A DNA stretch of 64,000 bases from NCBI GenBank assembly GCA_029867005.1, contig CP123443.1, positions 2,542,001 to 2,606,000 on the forward strand, in the 5' to 3' direction. The stretch comes from Candidatus Haliotispira prima. Lineage in GTDB: Bacteria; Spirochaetota; Spirochaetia; SP-2023. The notes beneath the pieces were generated by a model. The model had not been told where the DNA came from and did not search any database. It saw only the letters and a list, made by a program, of their open reading frames with translations. The translations under genes and the position numbers were made by a program. Shown piece by piece: positions 9,835 to 19,506 of the stretch; position 1 is the first letter of the stretch, and the number at the start of each line of letters is the position of its first letter.

Positions 9835-9911
9835 ACAGTTTATTGCTTTCTTTTGTTCTGTTGTATTATCTAAAATTTTCGGCGAAACTTTTTATATACC
9901 TGACTTATAAA

Positions 9912-10484
9912 CTATTTGCGCTTTGCGACCTGATTGTAGGTATCAGCAAAATCCCGGACCTCAGGCAGCCGATCGGTGGCGAAAATCAGCTTTTCCACTT
10001 TGAACAGGCGAGGCCGCTGTTTATACGTCGGATTTTCCACAGTAGTACGTTCCAGATTCGTCACGTAGGCCAACAGTAAACGGGTGTTGTTACACAAAGC
10101 CACCAAATTCTGGGGAAACATTTCTATGGCCAATTTGACCTGAATGCGGACGTTTGCACTCTGTCCCGGCAAAAAGGCCTTGGATTCGGCCTCTGCATCC
10201 ATGACAATCTTACAATGATATACGAAGTAAGACAGCACTTCGATAAGCTGATAAAGCGTATCAAAGTTGTATTTGCCCTCCTGCGTACCCTTAGCTGCAT
10301 AGGAAAAGAGCAATTCCAAGTAGCGCAATGGCGGGAAACCACCAAGTTCCATGCTGCGGTTCATCACAGCAGAGAAAAGATGGTTATTGATGATGGTCTC
10401 GAAGCGAAGCCTCGCCTGAGCAACAGCATCACTGATACGCTTCTTTGAGATTTCAATCTCTTCCTTAGGGGCAACGGTGGACAC
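9912..10484 (-). CDS. Conserved-looking hypothetical protein, 190 residues
   Basis: Not recognised. Soluble and mostly helical by composition, without signal peptide or membrane segment. A GTG start is chosen because AGAGG lies 9 bases upstream and the protein then begins MSTVAPKEEIEISKKR. Convergent with the P-loop gene (77 bp between the stops) and divergent from transaldolase. Confidence 0.65.
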   Translation of the reverse strand: MSTVAPKEEIEISKKRISDAVAQARLRFETIINNHLFSAVMNRSMELGGFPPLRYLELLFSYAAKGTQEGKYNFDTLYQLIEVLSYFVYHCKIVMDAEAESKAFLPGQSANVRIQVKLAIEMFPQNLVALCNNTRLLLAYVTNLERTTVENPTYKQRPRLFKVEKLIFATDRLPEVRDFADTYNQVAKRK

Positions 10485-11019
10485 TATATCATTCCTCTCC
10501 GCTAGAATTAGACAACTTGACTAAGAATGATACTAAGTTATAGCAAATGATTCAAGCAAATTATAGCCCTACAATTTCAATGCCCGGAATAGACACAATT
10601 GGGCTATAATACGTATAAACCACACAGATTTACGTACATCCTTTTAATATCCTACAAAACAGGTACTTACGAATAAGTATAATAAATTTTTACTATCGTT
10701 CCATCTCAAAATGGATAATTTTTGTTTCTCCCGGCAAAAACGAGATTTTTCGGAATCTGTAGAAACTGTAACGCAATTTCTGCCGGCCAAAACGGAGTAC
10801 TTCCGCCACTATACGTCCTTGGAATGAAACTCTATACTATGTCTCTCTGGAACGTGTCGGGTAGTTCAATTCGGTGTTCCTGCAATTCTTCTTGATCGTC
10901 GGCAAAATGCGGGCTCGGCATCGGAGGAATTGCCGAATGGTGAGAGTGCCTCCGCGACACGGCCCTGTGCAACAAAAACGCAACCCCCAAGCAACAATGC
11001 CTTAGATAAGGAGAAAACC
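10485..11019. other. Divergent intergenic region before transaldolase
   Basis: 535 bp without a gene. AT-rich on the left, with a perfect inverted repeat at 10560-10610 that is listed separately. The right half (10700-11000) shows no recognisable element except the AAGGAG ribosome binding site of transaldolase. Confidence 0.5.
10560..10610. promoter_or_regulatory. 10-bp inverted repeat carrying outward-facing TATAAT boxes
   Basis: ATTATAGCCC (10560-10569) and GGGCTATAAT (10601-10610) are exact reverse complements, 31 bp apart. Each arm contains TATAAT when read outward: the left one toward the reverse-strand gene starting at 10484, the right one toward transaldolase. No good -35 box lies 16-18 bp upstream of either, so these could be activator-dependent divergent promoters or an operator. 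Confidence 0.45.
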
Positions 11020-11967
11020 ATGTCTCGTTTAGACAGTCTGAAAAAAAACACCATAGTCGTTGCCGACTCTGGTGACATCAATAGTATCAAGGAGTTCCAG
11101 CCCCAGGACTGCACTACCAATCCTTCTTTAATTTTCAAAGCCGCTTCCATGCCCCGGTACAGCGAATTGTTCGATTCGGCCATCCGTTGGGGCAAAAAAC
11201 AAAATGCGGGCGGGGAGACGCTCAACGATTTGATCTGCCGACGCCTTGGCGTAGTTTTTGGCTCGGAACTGTTGAAAATCGTACCCGGTTACGTTTCCAC
11301 CGAAGTCGATGCTTCTCTGTCTTTTGACCGCGATGCCTCGATTGACACCGCACGCCAAATTATTAGCTGGTACGAAGAATTGGGTTATACCCGCGACCGC
11401 ATTCTGATCAAAATGGCTTCGACTTGGGCAGGGATACAGGCTGCCGCTGTACTGGAAAAGGAAGGGATACGGTGCAACCTGACCTTGCTGTTCTCTTTCG
11501 CCCAAGCCATAGCCTGTGCCGAAGCCGGAGTGACCCTAATTTCACCCTTTGTCGGCCGCATCATGGACTGGCACAAAAAGGCCGAAGGCCGGGATTTTGC
11601 CTCGCAGGAAGACCCGGGCGTGCTGTCTGTACAGCGCATCTACCGTTATTATAATACTTATGGTTACAAGACAATCGTCATGGGTGCATCGTTTCGCAAC
11701 GTTGGCCAGATTGAAGAACTTTGTGGCTGTGACCGACTAACCATCTCTCCCGCCCTGCTGGCCGACTTGAAAGCCGCAGACGGTGAGCTGCCCATAAAGC
11801 TTAGTCCCGGACAGAAATCCGATGATGCGAAGGTGCACCTGGAAGAGAAAGATTTTCTTTGGTTACACAACGAAGATCCCATGGCCACCGAAAAACTGGC
11901 CGAGGGCATCCGTCTTTTCAATCAGGACCTGCTCAAGCTGAAAAAGATGATTGACGAGAAGCTTTAG
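11020..11967 (+). CDS. tal: Transaldolase
   Basis: Cytoplasmic pentose phosphate enzyme that transfers a dihydroxyacetone unit between sugar phosphates through a Schiff-base lysine. The 315-residue product shows the family signatures DCTTNPSLI and [13 protein letters not shown], the latter carrying the catalytic Lys, and has the length of the TalB subclass. AAGGAG lies 6 bases before the ATG at 11020; an in-frame ATG 90 bp upstream is not preceded by a ribosome binding site. A strong terminator follows. Confidence 0.96.
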   Translation: MSRLDSLKKNTIVVADSGDINSIKEFQPQDCTTNPSLIFKAASMPRYSELFDSAIRWGKKQNAGGETLNDLICRRLGVVFGSELLKIVPGYVSTEVDASLSFDRDASIDTARQIISWYEELGYTRDRILIKMASTWAGIQAAAVLEKEGIRCNLTLLFSFAQAIACAEAGVTLISPFVGRIMDWHKKAEGRDFASQEDPGVLSVQRIYRYYNTYGYKTIVMGASFRNVGQIEELCGCDRLTISPALLADLKAADGELPIKLSPGQKSDDAKVHLEEKDFLWLHNEDPMATEKLAEGIRLFNQDLLKLKKMIDEKL

Positions 11968-12008
11968 CCACGAAGACAGTTTGTCGATCGTTGTAACAAG
12001 ACCCGCAC

Positions 12009-12058
12009 AAAAAGAGAAGCCTTGGGCCGTTGGTAATTGCTACGGGGCTTCTCTTTTT
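12009..12058 (+). terminator. Intrinsic terminator after transaldolase
   Basis: A perfect 13-bp stem, AAAAAGAGAAGCC (12009-12021) against GGCTTCTCTTTTT (12046-12058), with its T run in the descending arm. It works in either orientation by sequence. Confidence 0.9.
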
Positions 12059-12166
12059 CTATGTAGTCAGAATCTCCCGACAGGCAGGACATCATCCATT
12101 CCGGCACCACCTTTTGCCACGAACGAGCATCCGCACTCGCCAAGTGTGAACCAAGAACCGACTATA

Positions 12167-13750
12167 ATGCCTCTGCCCATGAATGCTGCCCCCAATCAAA
12201 TTTTCTCTGCAACTTGTTTCCAATGGAAAGTAATAATCTTCAGTCTCGCGGTCCTGTATAAGGGTCTGTGTGCCCTCCCGTACCTGGAGACTCAAACTAT
12301 TCCATACCCTGTTCAGGACGACGACCAACTGCGCAATCAGAGCAAAATACCCAGCATGAAGGGAGTCTTAATCCTTGAGCCGGTGCTGAGGGGCCTAAAT
12401 CAACCACAGAGCATAGCTTGGGTGCCAATGAAATCCATAAATAAAGACTATGTCGATCCTTATAACCGATTCTCCGGCGAGGGTGGCCACGCCGCGCTTG
12501 TCATTGAGCGGAAGGGCGGCTTGTGGGTCCTGTTCCGAGGGACGCTCTACCCCGTACAAAATCTGCCTTCAGACGTGGAACAACTGGGCGAAGGCGGCTA
12601 CCTTGACATACTCTACAACCCTTGGCTGGGACGCCTGTTTCTCAGTTATACCAAGCAGATGAGTCTAAATCTCAACACGGTATCCGTGCTCTCTTTTCTG
12701 CTGCGCTATACGGAGGAACAATTCATTGCCACCGGTGTTCTGGAAATCTTCCGGGCCAATCCTCCGCTCGATCAGCCGACAGGCTACGGTGGCAGGCTCA
12801 GCGCAACCCAAGAATTTCTCTACATCGGTCTGGGTAACCGAGGCCGGCCTCCGCAAGCACAGAACCCGGAAAGCCACTGGGGCAGCATCAACAAAATTTC
12901 GCTTCGTAAAGGTTCCGAAGCTCCTCGGGAACGATTTGGGCTGCGCGAGCTCTTTCCCGGCTCTGTCAGCTACTTGGCTCCGGCACTGCGACACAACTCA
13001 AGCTCCGGCAGTGTCATGATCAGCATCGGGCACGGCGATATTCAGGATCTGTTCTGGGATCCGTACCGACACCGCGTATGGATTGTCGAGCAGTTGCGAA
13101 TACGCAACGGTATAGTCTTGAATGAAGAAATCAACTTGTTGGAAGAGGGACTGAACTATGGTTGGGGCCGTGCAGTCTCTGTGACAGAACAGGCCGGACG
13201 CTCGGAATCCGAGTACGGTCAGCCGGAGGATTTCTCCGATTCCCGTGCACGGAACCCGAATACGGCTCAAGCCGGGAGCCAAGTCCTAAATCAGATCTCA
13301 AATGAAGCCCCAAATCAAACCAACGGCCGGAATCGAGGCCCGGTTCTCGACCGGGACCAACCCCACGGCTGGAGTTCTTCTTTGGTACTACCGGCCCGAA
13401 ATTCTCGCACGAATAATGTATTTCAGGCTTGGGCAGATGACATGCTCATTACTTCTTTCGAGAGCCGGAGCCTCTATCGTTTGGCATTCCGCCAAGACGC
13501 GACAAGAGAACACGGCTTTCGACTCGAATTTCGCGAGCAATTGTTCAAAAATCATTCAGGGCCCCTCCGTTGGGTTGGTCTGGGTCCGGACGGTGCCATT
13601 TACCTTCTGACCAACAGTTCCCAGGCCAACGTATCCCGGACCAATGGCGGAAAAATGTTGCGACTGCGTCCCCAAAGCCCCATGTACCCGGAAGAAGCCC
13701 CTGCACCCGGAAGAAAAAAAATCCCGACAATCAGAGACCTGAGGAAATAA
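12167..13750 (+). CDS. PQQ-dependent aldose sugar dehydrogenase-like secreted protein
   Basis: About 527 residues, probably exported: a hydrophobic segment lies at about residues 18-36 after a short N terminus. The body resembles the soluble glucose/sorbosone dehydrogenase family (PF07995), with GGYLDILYNP, GGRLSATQEFLYIGLGNRG, a HGDIQDLFWDP segment, EEGLNYGWG and GLGPDGAIYLLT, in the order expected of this six-bladed propeller. PQQ dependence is assumed from the family. A low-complexity Asn/Gln insert (about 365-390) is encoded by 12-bp near-repeats. The ATG at 12167 is uncertain; 12179 is an alternative. Confidence 0.8.
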   Translation: MPLPMNAAPNQIFSATCFQWKVIIFSLAVLYKGLCALPYLETQTIPYPVQDDDQLRNQSKIPSMKGVLILEPVLRGLNQPQSIAWVPMKSINKDYVDPYNRFSGEGGHAALVIERKGGLWVLFRGTLYPVQNLPSDVEQLGEGGYLDILYNPWLGRLFLSYTKQMSLNLNTVSVLSFLLRYTEEQFIATGVLEIFRANPPLDQPTGYGGRLSATQEFLYIGLGNRGRPPQAQNPESHWGSINKISLRKGSEAPRERFGLRELFPGSVSYLAPALRHNSSSGSVMISIGHGDIQDLFWDPYRHRVWIVEQLRIRNGIVLNEEINLLEEGLNYGWGRAVSVTEQAGRSESEYGQPEDFSDSRARNPNTAQAGSQVLNQISNEAPNQTNGRNRGPVLDRDQPHGWSSSLVLPARNSRTNNVFQAWADDMLITSFESRSLYRLAFRQDATREHGFRLEFREQLFKNHSGPLRWVGLGPDGAIYLLTNSSQANVSRTNGGKMLRLRPQSPMYPEEAPAPGRKKIPTIRDLRK

Positions 13751-13751
13751 T

Positions 13752-14699
13752 ATGAATAAAAAAGTCTTCGCCTGCGACATGGACGGAACCCTCCTGGATT
13801 CGTCAGGTCGAATTTCTCCGGCCAATAAACAGGCCCTGGAACTGCTCCGCCAAATTGGCTATGCAGTTTTGTTGGTCTCGGGCCGCCACCCAATGCTGAT
13901 GCTAAAATCTTACCGGGAACTGGGTTTGTCCGGACCCGTAATCGGTTGCAATGGTGCTTTTATCTACCTGCCACAGGATTCGGCACAAGGCCAACAAAGA
14001 GAACCACCTAAAAAGCCGGCAAACCCGGCCGAACAGAATCATTTTGAAGCTTTACCCACCGGTTTGGTGAGCCAATTGGTGGAGCTGGCCCGACCCTACC
14101 CGCTGGATGTTGTCCTCGACTGCGACTGCGGTCTGATTAAATTGCGGGACCAATTTTCTGCCTTTGAGAATTACCCGGCTTCGCCGCCTTTTGAAATCCG
14201 CCAACAGTCGGATTACCGGTTACCGGAAGAAAGAGACAGAGACGGGAACGAAACCGGAAAAAAGATAAGGGTCTGCAAGGTAGTCTTTGCCGCCGAAGGC
14301 GCAGGCTACCAAGCAAAAAAACACACAGAAAACCGAGAAGAAAAAGAGATTCAAAGTCGGAAACATCGCGCCTTGCTGGAGCAACTCCAACAGCGGGTTC
14401 TCGAATTTGGCGGCCTGTATCCGGTATTTCCCGAATACTTATTTCTGGATATTGTCGACCGAAATATCAATAAGCTGGTCGGGGTACAGCGCGTGGCCCA
14501 ACAGACAAAGCATCTCATTGCCATTGGCGATGGCGAAAACGATATTCCGTTACTCCAAGCCGCCAACTTCAGCATTGCCATGGGCAACGCCCCGGACAAG
14601 GTTAAGCAGTTGGCACATCACGTCACCACCCACCACGATGATGACGGTCTGGCCCGAGCGGTAGAATATTTGGAAAACAACGGGCTGCTTTTATTTTAA
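13752..14699 (+). CDS. Cof-type HAD phosphatase
   Basis: Haloacid dehalogenase superfamily hydrolase of the Cof/YidA type. Motif I is DMDGTLLD (nucleophile Asp9), motif II VSGRH, and motif IV GDGENDIPLL, ending in the helix that scans NAPDKVKQLA. Substrate is probably a small phosphorylated metabolite. The ATG lies 1 bp after the preceding stop and its GAGGAAA site is inside the end of that gene, so the two are translationally coupled. Two polar inserts (about residues 77-98 and 180-200) interrupt the cap region. Confidence 0.92.
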   Translation: MNKKVFACDMDGTLLDSSGRISPANKQALELLRQIGYAVLLVSGRHPMLMLKSYRELGLSGPVIGCNGAFIYLPQDSAQGQQREPPKKPANPAEQNHFEALPTGLVSQLVELARPYPLDVVLDCDCGLIKLRDQFSAFENYPASPPFEIRQQSDYRLPEERDRDGNETGKKIRVCKVVFAAEGAGYQAKKHTENREEKEIQSRKHRALLEQLQQRVLEFGGLYPVFPEYLFLDIVDRNINKLVGVQRVAQQTKHLIAIGDGENDIPLLQAANFSIAMGNAPDKVKQLAHHVTTHHDDDGLARAVEYLENNGLLLF

Positions 14700-14919
14700 A
14701 TCTGGGGTTTCCGGTGCCTCCTACCGGTTTCACCCTACGGCAAAGCAAACGGATGAAACAAAGCAGACAAAAGAATCCAAAATAGGATCGGGTGCCGGTG
14801 GGTTTTGTCGAACTTCAATTATATTTAGCTTGGTCGGGGTTGCTATGCAGCGATTGCCGGCTTCTGCCACCGGGATGGCCGTAATTACTATTTTTCGTTT
14901 GATCTTTTCGTCTAACCTT

Positions 14920-15450
14920 ATGAACCTAAGACTTACTCAAAAAACAGACTTGGACCCAATCCGGAAGGTGATTGAAACTGCGTTTTCTGATGAAGAGGAC
15001 AAAGTCATCGTTAACCTTGTTGCGGACCTCTTATCAGAAACCACCACTCCGCCAATAAAATCTCTGGTGACGGAGATTGATGGTGAAGTGGTTGGTTATG
15101 TCTCCTACAGTCCGATATTTTCGCATCGAGATGCCGGAATCACCGGATACATTCTTGCTCCACTTGCTGTTTCACCTTATCACCGGAAGAAAGGTCTGGG
15201 CTCAAAACTCATAGATGAAGGGAAACGGATGCTGTCGGAAGACGGTATTGATATTCTGTTGGTATACGGTGACCCAAATTACTATGGACGGTTTGGCTTC
15301 AGGAAAGAAACCGCTCATTCATTTGTGCCGCCGTATCCATTAAGATATCCCTTTGGATGGTTGGGTGTGTTGCTAAGTGACATCGTTGTTGGCGAAATAC
15401 CAATGAAGTTTGATTGCGTTACATCGCTGCATAAACCGGAACTATGGTGA
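14920..15450 (+). CDS. GNAT family N-acetyltransferase
   Basis: 176-residue GCN5-related acetyltransferase of the YhbS type. The acetyl-CoA-binding segment is LAPLAVSPYHRKKGLGSKLI (RxxGxG/A loop), followed by LLVYGDPNYYGRFGFRK. Start at 14920 gives a protein beginning MNLRLTQKTDLDPI, in register with the family; an in-frame upstream ATG adds an unrelated 30 residues. Acceptor substrate unknown. Confidence 0.88.
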   Translation: MNLRLTQKTDLDPIRKVIETAFSDEEDKVIVNLVADLLSETTTPPIKSLVTEIDGEVVGYVSYSPIFSHRDAGITGYILAPLAVSPYHRKKGLGSKLIDEGKRMLSEDGIDILLVYGDPNYYGRFGFRKETAHSFVPPYPLRYPFGWLGVLLSDIVVGEIPMKFDCVTSLHKPELW

Positions 15451-15747
15451 AATCATATTTCACTGTTACGAAGGCAGGCCTCTAAAACTCCTCACATTTT
15501 CACCGACAAATGCGTCCGGTCAAAACAAAGATCTCAGTTCCGGACTGCCTGTTGCCGGGCGGCGCAAGTACAAAAGAAAAGGAAAAGACCGGATTTCGTT
15601 CGAGTGTGATGTTCTGTTTGTCCTTATCGATTTGCTTTGTACCCTTGTAGGAAACCTTGTACGAACTTTTGTAAAACTCTTCCAAACCCAAACTCAGACT
15701 GGGTTCTGTCCCGAGAGAGATGTTCTGAGGCGGCGGTAAAGAACGGG
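15451..15747. other. Convergent intergenic region
   Basis: Between the GNAT and asnS stops. No gene or clear terminator seen; the sequence is of ordinary composition. Confidence 0.4.
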
Positions 15748-17214
15748 CTAGGATGCCTGACCAACAGCCCTCGGGAATGGAATCACGTCGCGGATATTCT
15801 TCATTCCGGTGACATATTGTACAATACGCTCAAAACCCAAACCAAAGCCGCTGTGCGGTGTCCCGCCAAAGCGGCGCAGATCCAGATACCATTGGTAATG
15901 CTCCGGATCCATGCCGTCAGCCAACATTCGGGCCTTCAGTTTCTCGTAATCGTCCTCCCGCTGCGAGCCACCAATAATCTCTCCCAAACGCGGCACCAAC
16001 ACATCCATACCACGGACGGTTTTCCCATCCTCATTCTGCTTCATGTAAAAGGCCTTGCCCTCTGCCGGATAATTGTAAACAATCACCGGCTGTCGGAAGT
16101 GCTCCTCCGTCAACCAGCGTTCATGCTCGGTCTGTAAGCCATCCTCCCAAGCCACGCGATAGTCAAACTTTTTGCCCCCTTGGACGGCTCCTTCCAACAA
16201 AGCAATGGCCTCCGTGTAGCTGATGCGCACAAAGTGTTCGCTTTCCGTCACACTTTGCAGAGAGCGCAACAATTCCGGCTCAATCCACTTGTTTAGCAAT
16301 TCCAACTCTTCGGCACAATGCCGCAAAGTACCGCCAATCAAATGGCGAACCAAGGCTTCGGCCAAATCCATCAGACCATCCAGCTCCAGAAATGCCACTT
16401 CCGGCTCAATCATCCAAAACTCGGCCAAGTGGCGAGAAGTATTGGACTCCTCTGCGCGGAAAGTTGGGCCAAAGGTATAAACACGGCCATGCGAATGGGC
16501 GTAGACCTCGCCTTCCATCTGGCCGGATACCGTCAAAAAAGCCTCCTGCCCAAAGAAATATTTCCGTTTTTTCCCCGTAGATTTCTCCTCCGCAGATTTT
16601 TCCCCCAAGCTCTCTCCACCACGGCCCTCGTCCAGGCAGCCTGAGGATTCGACCCGGAACATTTCCCCGGCCCCCTCCGCATCAGAAACGGTAATAATCG
16701 GGGTGTGAATGTAATAAAAGCCATGCTGCTGGAAAAATTCATGGACCAGCATACTCAGTCGGTTTCGCAGCCGCATCACCGCACCAATACTATTGCTGCG
16801 ACCGCGCAAATGGCTAATTTCGCGCAGGAATTCAAAACTGTGGCGTTTTTTCTGCAAAGGATAAGTATCTTGGGGTGCGGCACCCAACAGTTCAATTCCG
16901 CTCGCCTGGATCTCCACGGCCTGAAGATTGCCCTGACTGGCTACCAACCTGCCCTTCACGCGCAACGAGGCTCCATTACTGATTTGGTTAATCCCGTTGA
17001 TTTGGTCCGTTTGGGCGAAAGCCGGGCTGGCCTTCCGGCACTCTTCATCCACCACAACCTGGATACCGCTGACGCAGGAGCCATCATTGAGGTTCAAAAA
17101 GCTGATATTTTTGGAATCGCGGCAGCTGCGTACCCAAGCATGCAGCTCAACCTCTTGCCCCTTTGCCTCGGCGGCCAAAATTTCTTTGACAGTTGCGGGC
17201 ATAGTAAAGATCAT
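15748..17214 (-). CDS. asnS: Asparagine-tRNA ligase
   Basis: Class II aminoacyl-tRNA synthetase that charges tRNA-Asn. The 488-residue product has an N-terminal OB-fold (about 20-125), then the class II core: motif 2 FRAEESNTSRHLAEFWMIEPE and motif 3 GFGLGFERIVQYVTGM. YFFGQEAFLTVSGQ is typical of AsnRS rather than AspRS. A hydrophilic Gly/Glu/Lys-rich stretch (about 190-220) with 15-bp near-repeats lies just before it. The ATG at 17214 has AAGGAAG 5 bases upstream. Confidence 0.96.
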   Translation of the reverse strand: MIFTMPATVKEILAAEAKGQEVELHAWVRSCRDSKNISFLNLNDGSCVSGIQVVVDEECRKASPAFAQTDQINGINQISNGASLRVKGRLVASQGNLQAVEIQASGIELLGAAPQDTYPLQKKRHSFEFLREISHLRGRSNSIGAVMRLRNRLSMLVHEFFQQHGFYYIHTPIITVSDAEGAGEMFRVESSGCLDEGRGGESLGEKSAEEKSTGKKRKYFFGQEAFLTVSGQMEGEVYAHSHGRVYTFGPTFRAEESNTSRHLAEFWMIEPEVAFLELDGLMDLAEALVRHLIGGTLRHCAEELELLNKWIEPELLRSLQSVTESEHFVRISYTEAIALLEGAVQGGKKFDYRVAWEDGLQTEHERWLTEEHFRQPVIVYNYPAEGKAFYMKQNEDGKTVRGMDVLVPRLGEIIGGSQREDDYEKLKARMLADGMDPEHYQWYLDLRRFGGTPHSGFGLGFERIVQYVTGMKNIRDVIPFPRAVGQAS

Positions 17215-17519
17215 ATTCTCTTCCTTTGTAAAATCATTTCATGTCGGCAGGGATTGTAGCAGAGAGGCCCCTGCTTGTCTCTATTCACCTGCTGTCCCTT
17301 GCTACCGACCATATTGAATCGAATCCACAGTCCCAACTTCCTACGCCGGACGGGGGCCTTATCCCGACACAAGAAATAAGAGAATTCATCGGAGAGACAG
17401 GAGAAAGTCTGGCGGTAGTTCGCAGGGAAAGTCCGCTGGCCGGGCCGAAAAATTCAAGCGGATTCACGTACCACAATTGGAACCTAACCTGCCGGCAAAC
17501 CCGGGCACGACCGGTGTGA
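17215..17519. other. Intergenic region upstream of asnS
   Basis: About 305 bp that should contain the asnS promoter. No gene, RNA or clear T-box-like element was recognised. Confidence 0.4.
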
Positions 17520-18389
17520 TCATCCCCTCACGCTAACCAGAATCTCCACTAGATTCAGTGGAACTCCCGTCTTCTGGCTGATGATCCGGGCATCTAAGCC
17601 CATATCCGCATACTGTTCAATCTCAGAGCGCAACGCGGGCTCCGGCAATCTTGTTTGCCACCGTGTCTCCTGCACATCCTGCTCCGTCCGTGCTTGCTTC
17701 GGCTCTTGCTCCAGCTCTGGCTCGGGTGCTTGTTCCGACTCTGCCGCCGGAAATTCGGCGGGCTTAGTTGCATCGGCTGATCCGGCCTCGCTCCGTACCG
17801 CAAACGTTGCCACAAGCTCTGCCAATTCAGCATAGTTCCGTCTGTCTTCGGACAGATCCCTCTCCAATCTTTGCTGCCGCTCTGCAAAGTCTCTCTGCCA
17901 ATGTTCCGATTCCAGTCGGGCACCATGTAGCAATTCCCCCTCCACCTTCGCACTCAGCGACCGAAACAGTTCCATGCCAAAACGTTCTTTGTTCTTACTC
18001 AGTTGCTCCTCCAAATTCAGTACCCTCAGCCGGAAGCTCTCCAGAGCACCTTCGCCATCCTGCTTTAATTCGCGCAGGCGCAGTTGTTGTTGCTCCATGT
18101 TATAATTCTGTTTCCCAAGCTCTTCGGCCTTCCGCTCCCATTCTTGTTGCAACCGCTCCTGCTCCGGCAACAACTCATTCAACCGTCTTATACGGTCTTC
18201 AATTACCTCCGTAATCTCTCCACCGCTGCGATTGACATCCATGACCAACTGTTGCAGCTCTTTCTCCAAGTGCCGTACATACGATACTTTGCCCAACTCG
18301 CGCCGAATATAAAGACGAAAAAAGAAAAACAGGCTGACCAGAAAGCTCAAATTTATCAGCACCAGAACGTAAATGGTGGTAAGCATCAA
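17520..18389 (-). CDS. Membrane-anchored coiled-coil protein with C-terminal helix-turn-helix-like segment
   Basis: Function unknown, 289 residues. One N-terminal membrane segment (about 4-26) is followed by a long charged coiled coil (about 35-190) rich in Glu/Arg/Gln, an Ala/Pro/Glu spacer (about 200-240), and a C-terminal segment IEQYADMGLDARIISQKTGVPLNLVEI that looks like a short helix-turn-helix. The start overlaps the stop of the upstream gene by 4 bases (ATGA), so the two are coupled. Confidence 0.75.
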   Translation of the reverse strand: MMLTTIYVLVLINLSFLVSLFFFFRLYIRRELGKVSYVRHLEKELQQLVMDVNRSGGEITEVIEDRIRRLNELLPEQERLQQEWERKAEELGKQNYNMEQQQLRLRELKQDGEGALESFRLRVLNLEEQLSKNKERFGMELFRSLSAKVEGELLHGARLESEHWQRDFAERQQRLERDLSEDRRNYAELAELVATFAVRSEAGSADATKPAEFPAAESEQAPEPELEQEPKQARTEQDVQETRWQTRLPEPALRSEIEQYADMGLDARIISQKTGVPLNLVEILVSVRG

Positions 18390-19429
18390 AATACTACACT
18401 TATATCAAAGCCAAAACGCACCGCAATTCTCAGGCCAATAGGGTCAATTTCGCTGGTAAAATTCGGCTCAAAAAACAAATTACCGTTATTTAAGTACTCG
18501 GAGAACCCATTATCTGTGCTGCGTAAACTGGATACAGTACCGGAAGTCGGCAGATAACTGCCCAGACTTAGTACGAAGTGCGGGGCAAAGCCCAAATTTA
18601 GCACCTGTCGCCCGGTTCCGGAATAGAAGCTAACGACAAAGCGATAAGCAAACGGTACTTCCAGGGAGACTTGGATAATTGCAGCATTCCCGGAGTTCGG
18701 TGCGAGAATCAACCCCGAACGCAGGTCCAAACCAACATCAAGCCCTTTCAACTGAGTAGTTTCAATAAAAAAATGCAGGCCCAGACGCAGCAAGATTGCG
18801 GTAAGCTGATAAGCCGGGTTCTGTCCCTGTCCTTGGGACAGGATCGAAAGATTGGTACCTGCATTGTAGATATCCAATCCGAAGCGGAAGGCTTTACCGG
18901 AACCGATCATTCCCAGCCAGCCAAAACTAAAAAAACCACCGACGGCCGTGGCCAAAGGCTCAAAATACAGGTGGTTCAGATACAGGTATTCCTGCTGTCT
19001 CGGTGGCCTCGGGGGGCTGGGCAGATTTGATTCGGGGTAGTTTGGGTAGGGCGGAACCGGACCGCTTGGCTCGATCTTCCGGTTCGGATCGGCGGGGTCC
19101 CGATCTTCCGGAGTATCGGGGAGCCTTTCCGGCCTGCCAAAATCTTCGGACTCGGGAGCGTCCGGATACGGGTTGCGCAAAGTGCGCCGGAACGGTTGCT
19201 CCTCTCCCCTCAGCAGTGCCGGACCCAGACTTCCCAGCCAGATAAATAAACAGACCAGCAAACCCAACCTCCGAAAGGGAAGCTGCGGTACCTTTCTTTT
19301 CAAAAGGACCTTTCGGGAGGATCGTTGTTCATTCCGGAATGGACATCCGCGAGAACCTCCGAAGAGCGATCCGGCAGAAAATAGAGCAAAGTGATGCAAG
19401 GCATTTCTGCAAAATGACAGTTTGGACAT
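18386..19429 (-). CDS. Predicted outer-membrane beta-barrel protein
   Basis: 347 residues. A long N terminus precedes a hydrophobic signal-like segment (about 54-72, ending near LLRGEE), a proline-rich spacer with PDTPEDRDPADPNRK (about 75-125), and then alternating hydrophobic strands with Gly/Ser turns, finishing in ...FGFDISVVF. A terminal Phe after a beta-strand pattern is the usual mark of outer-membrane barrels. The true start may be an in-frame TTG at 19303. It lies downstream of the two polysaccharide genes, so a role in the envelope is plausible. Confidence 0.65.
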   Translation of the reverse strand: MSKLSFCRNALHHFALFSAGSLFGGSRGCPFRNEQRSSRKVLLKRKVPQLPFRRLGLLVCLFIWLGSLGPALLRGEEQPFRRTLRNPYPDAPESEDFGRPERLPDTPEDRDPADPNRKIEPSGPVPPYPNYPESNLPSPPRPPRQQEYLYLNHLYFEPLATAVGGFFSFGWLGMIGSGKAFRFGLDIYNAGTNLSILSQGQGQNPAYQLTAILLRLGLHFFIETTQLKGLDVGLDLRSGLILAPNSGNAAIIQVSLEVPFAYRFVVSFYSGTGRQVLNLGFAPHFVLSLGSYLPTSGTVSSLRSTDNGFSEYLNNGNLFFEPNFTSEIDPIGLRIAVRFGFDISVVF

Positions 19430-19506
19430 GTCCGAATTGGGCTCCTATTAAGCTTCTGTCAGGCTCTTTTGTCAGGCTCTTGTCAGATTCCTACGGGGGG
19501 TTGGAC

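Noticed and set aside
17241-17519. Short + strand open frame between asnS and the coiled-coil gene
   Set aside because: No ribosome binding site, no recognisable composition or family, and it overlaps the expected asnS promoter.
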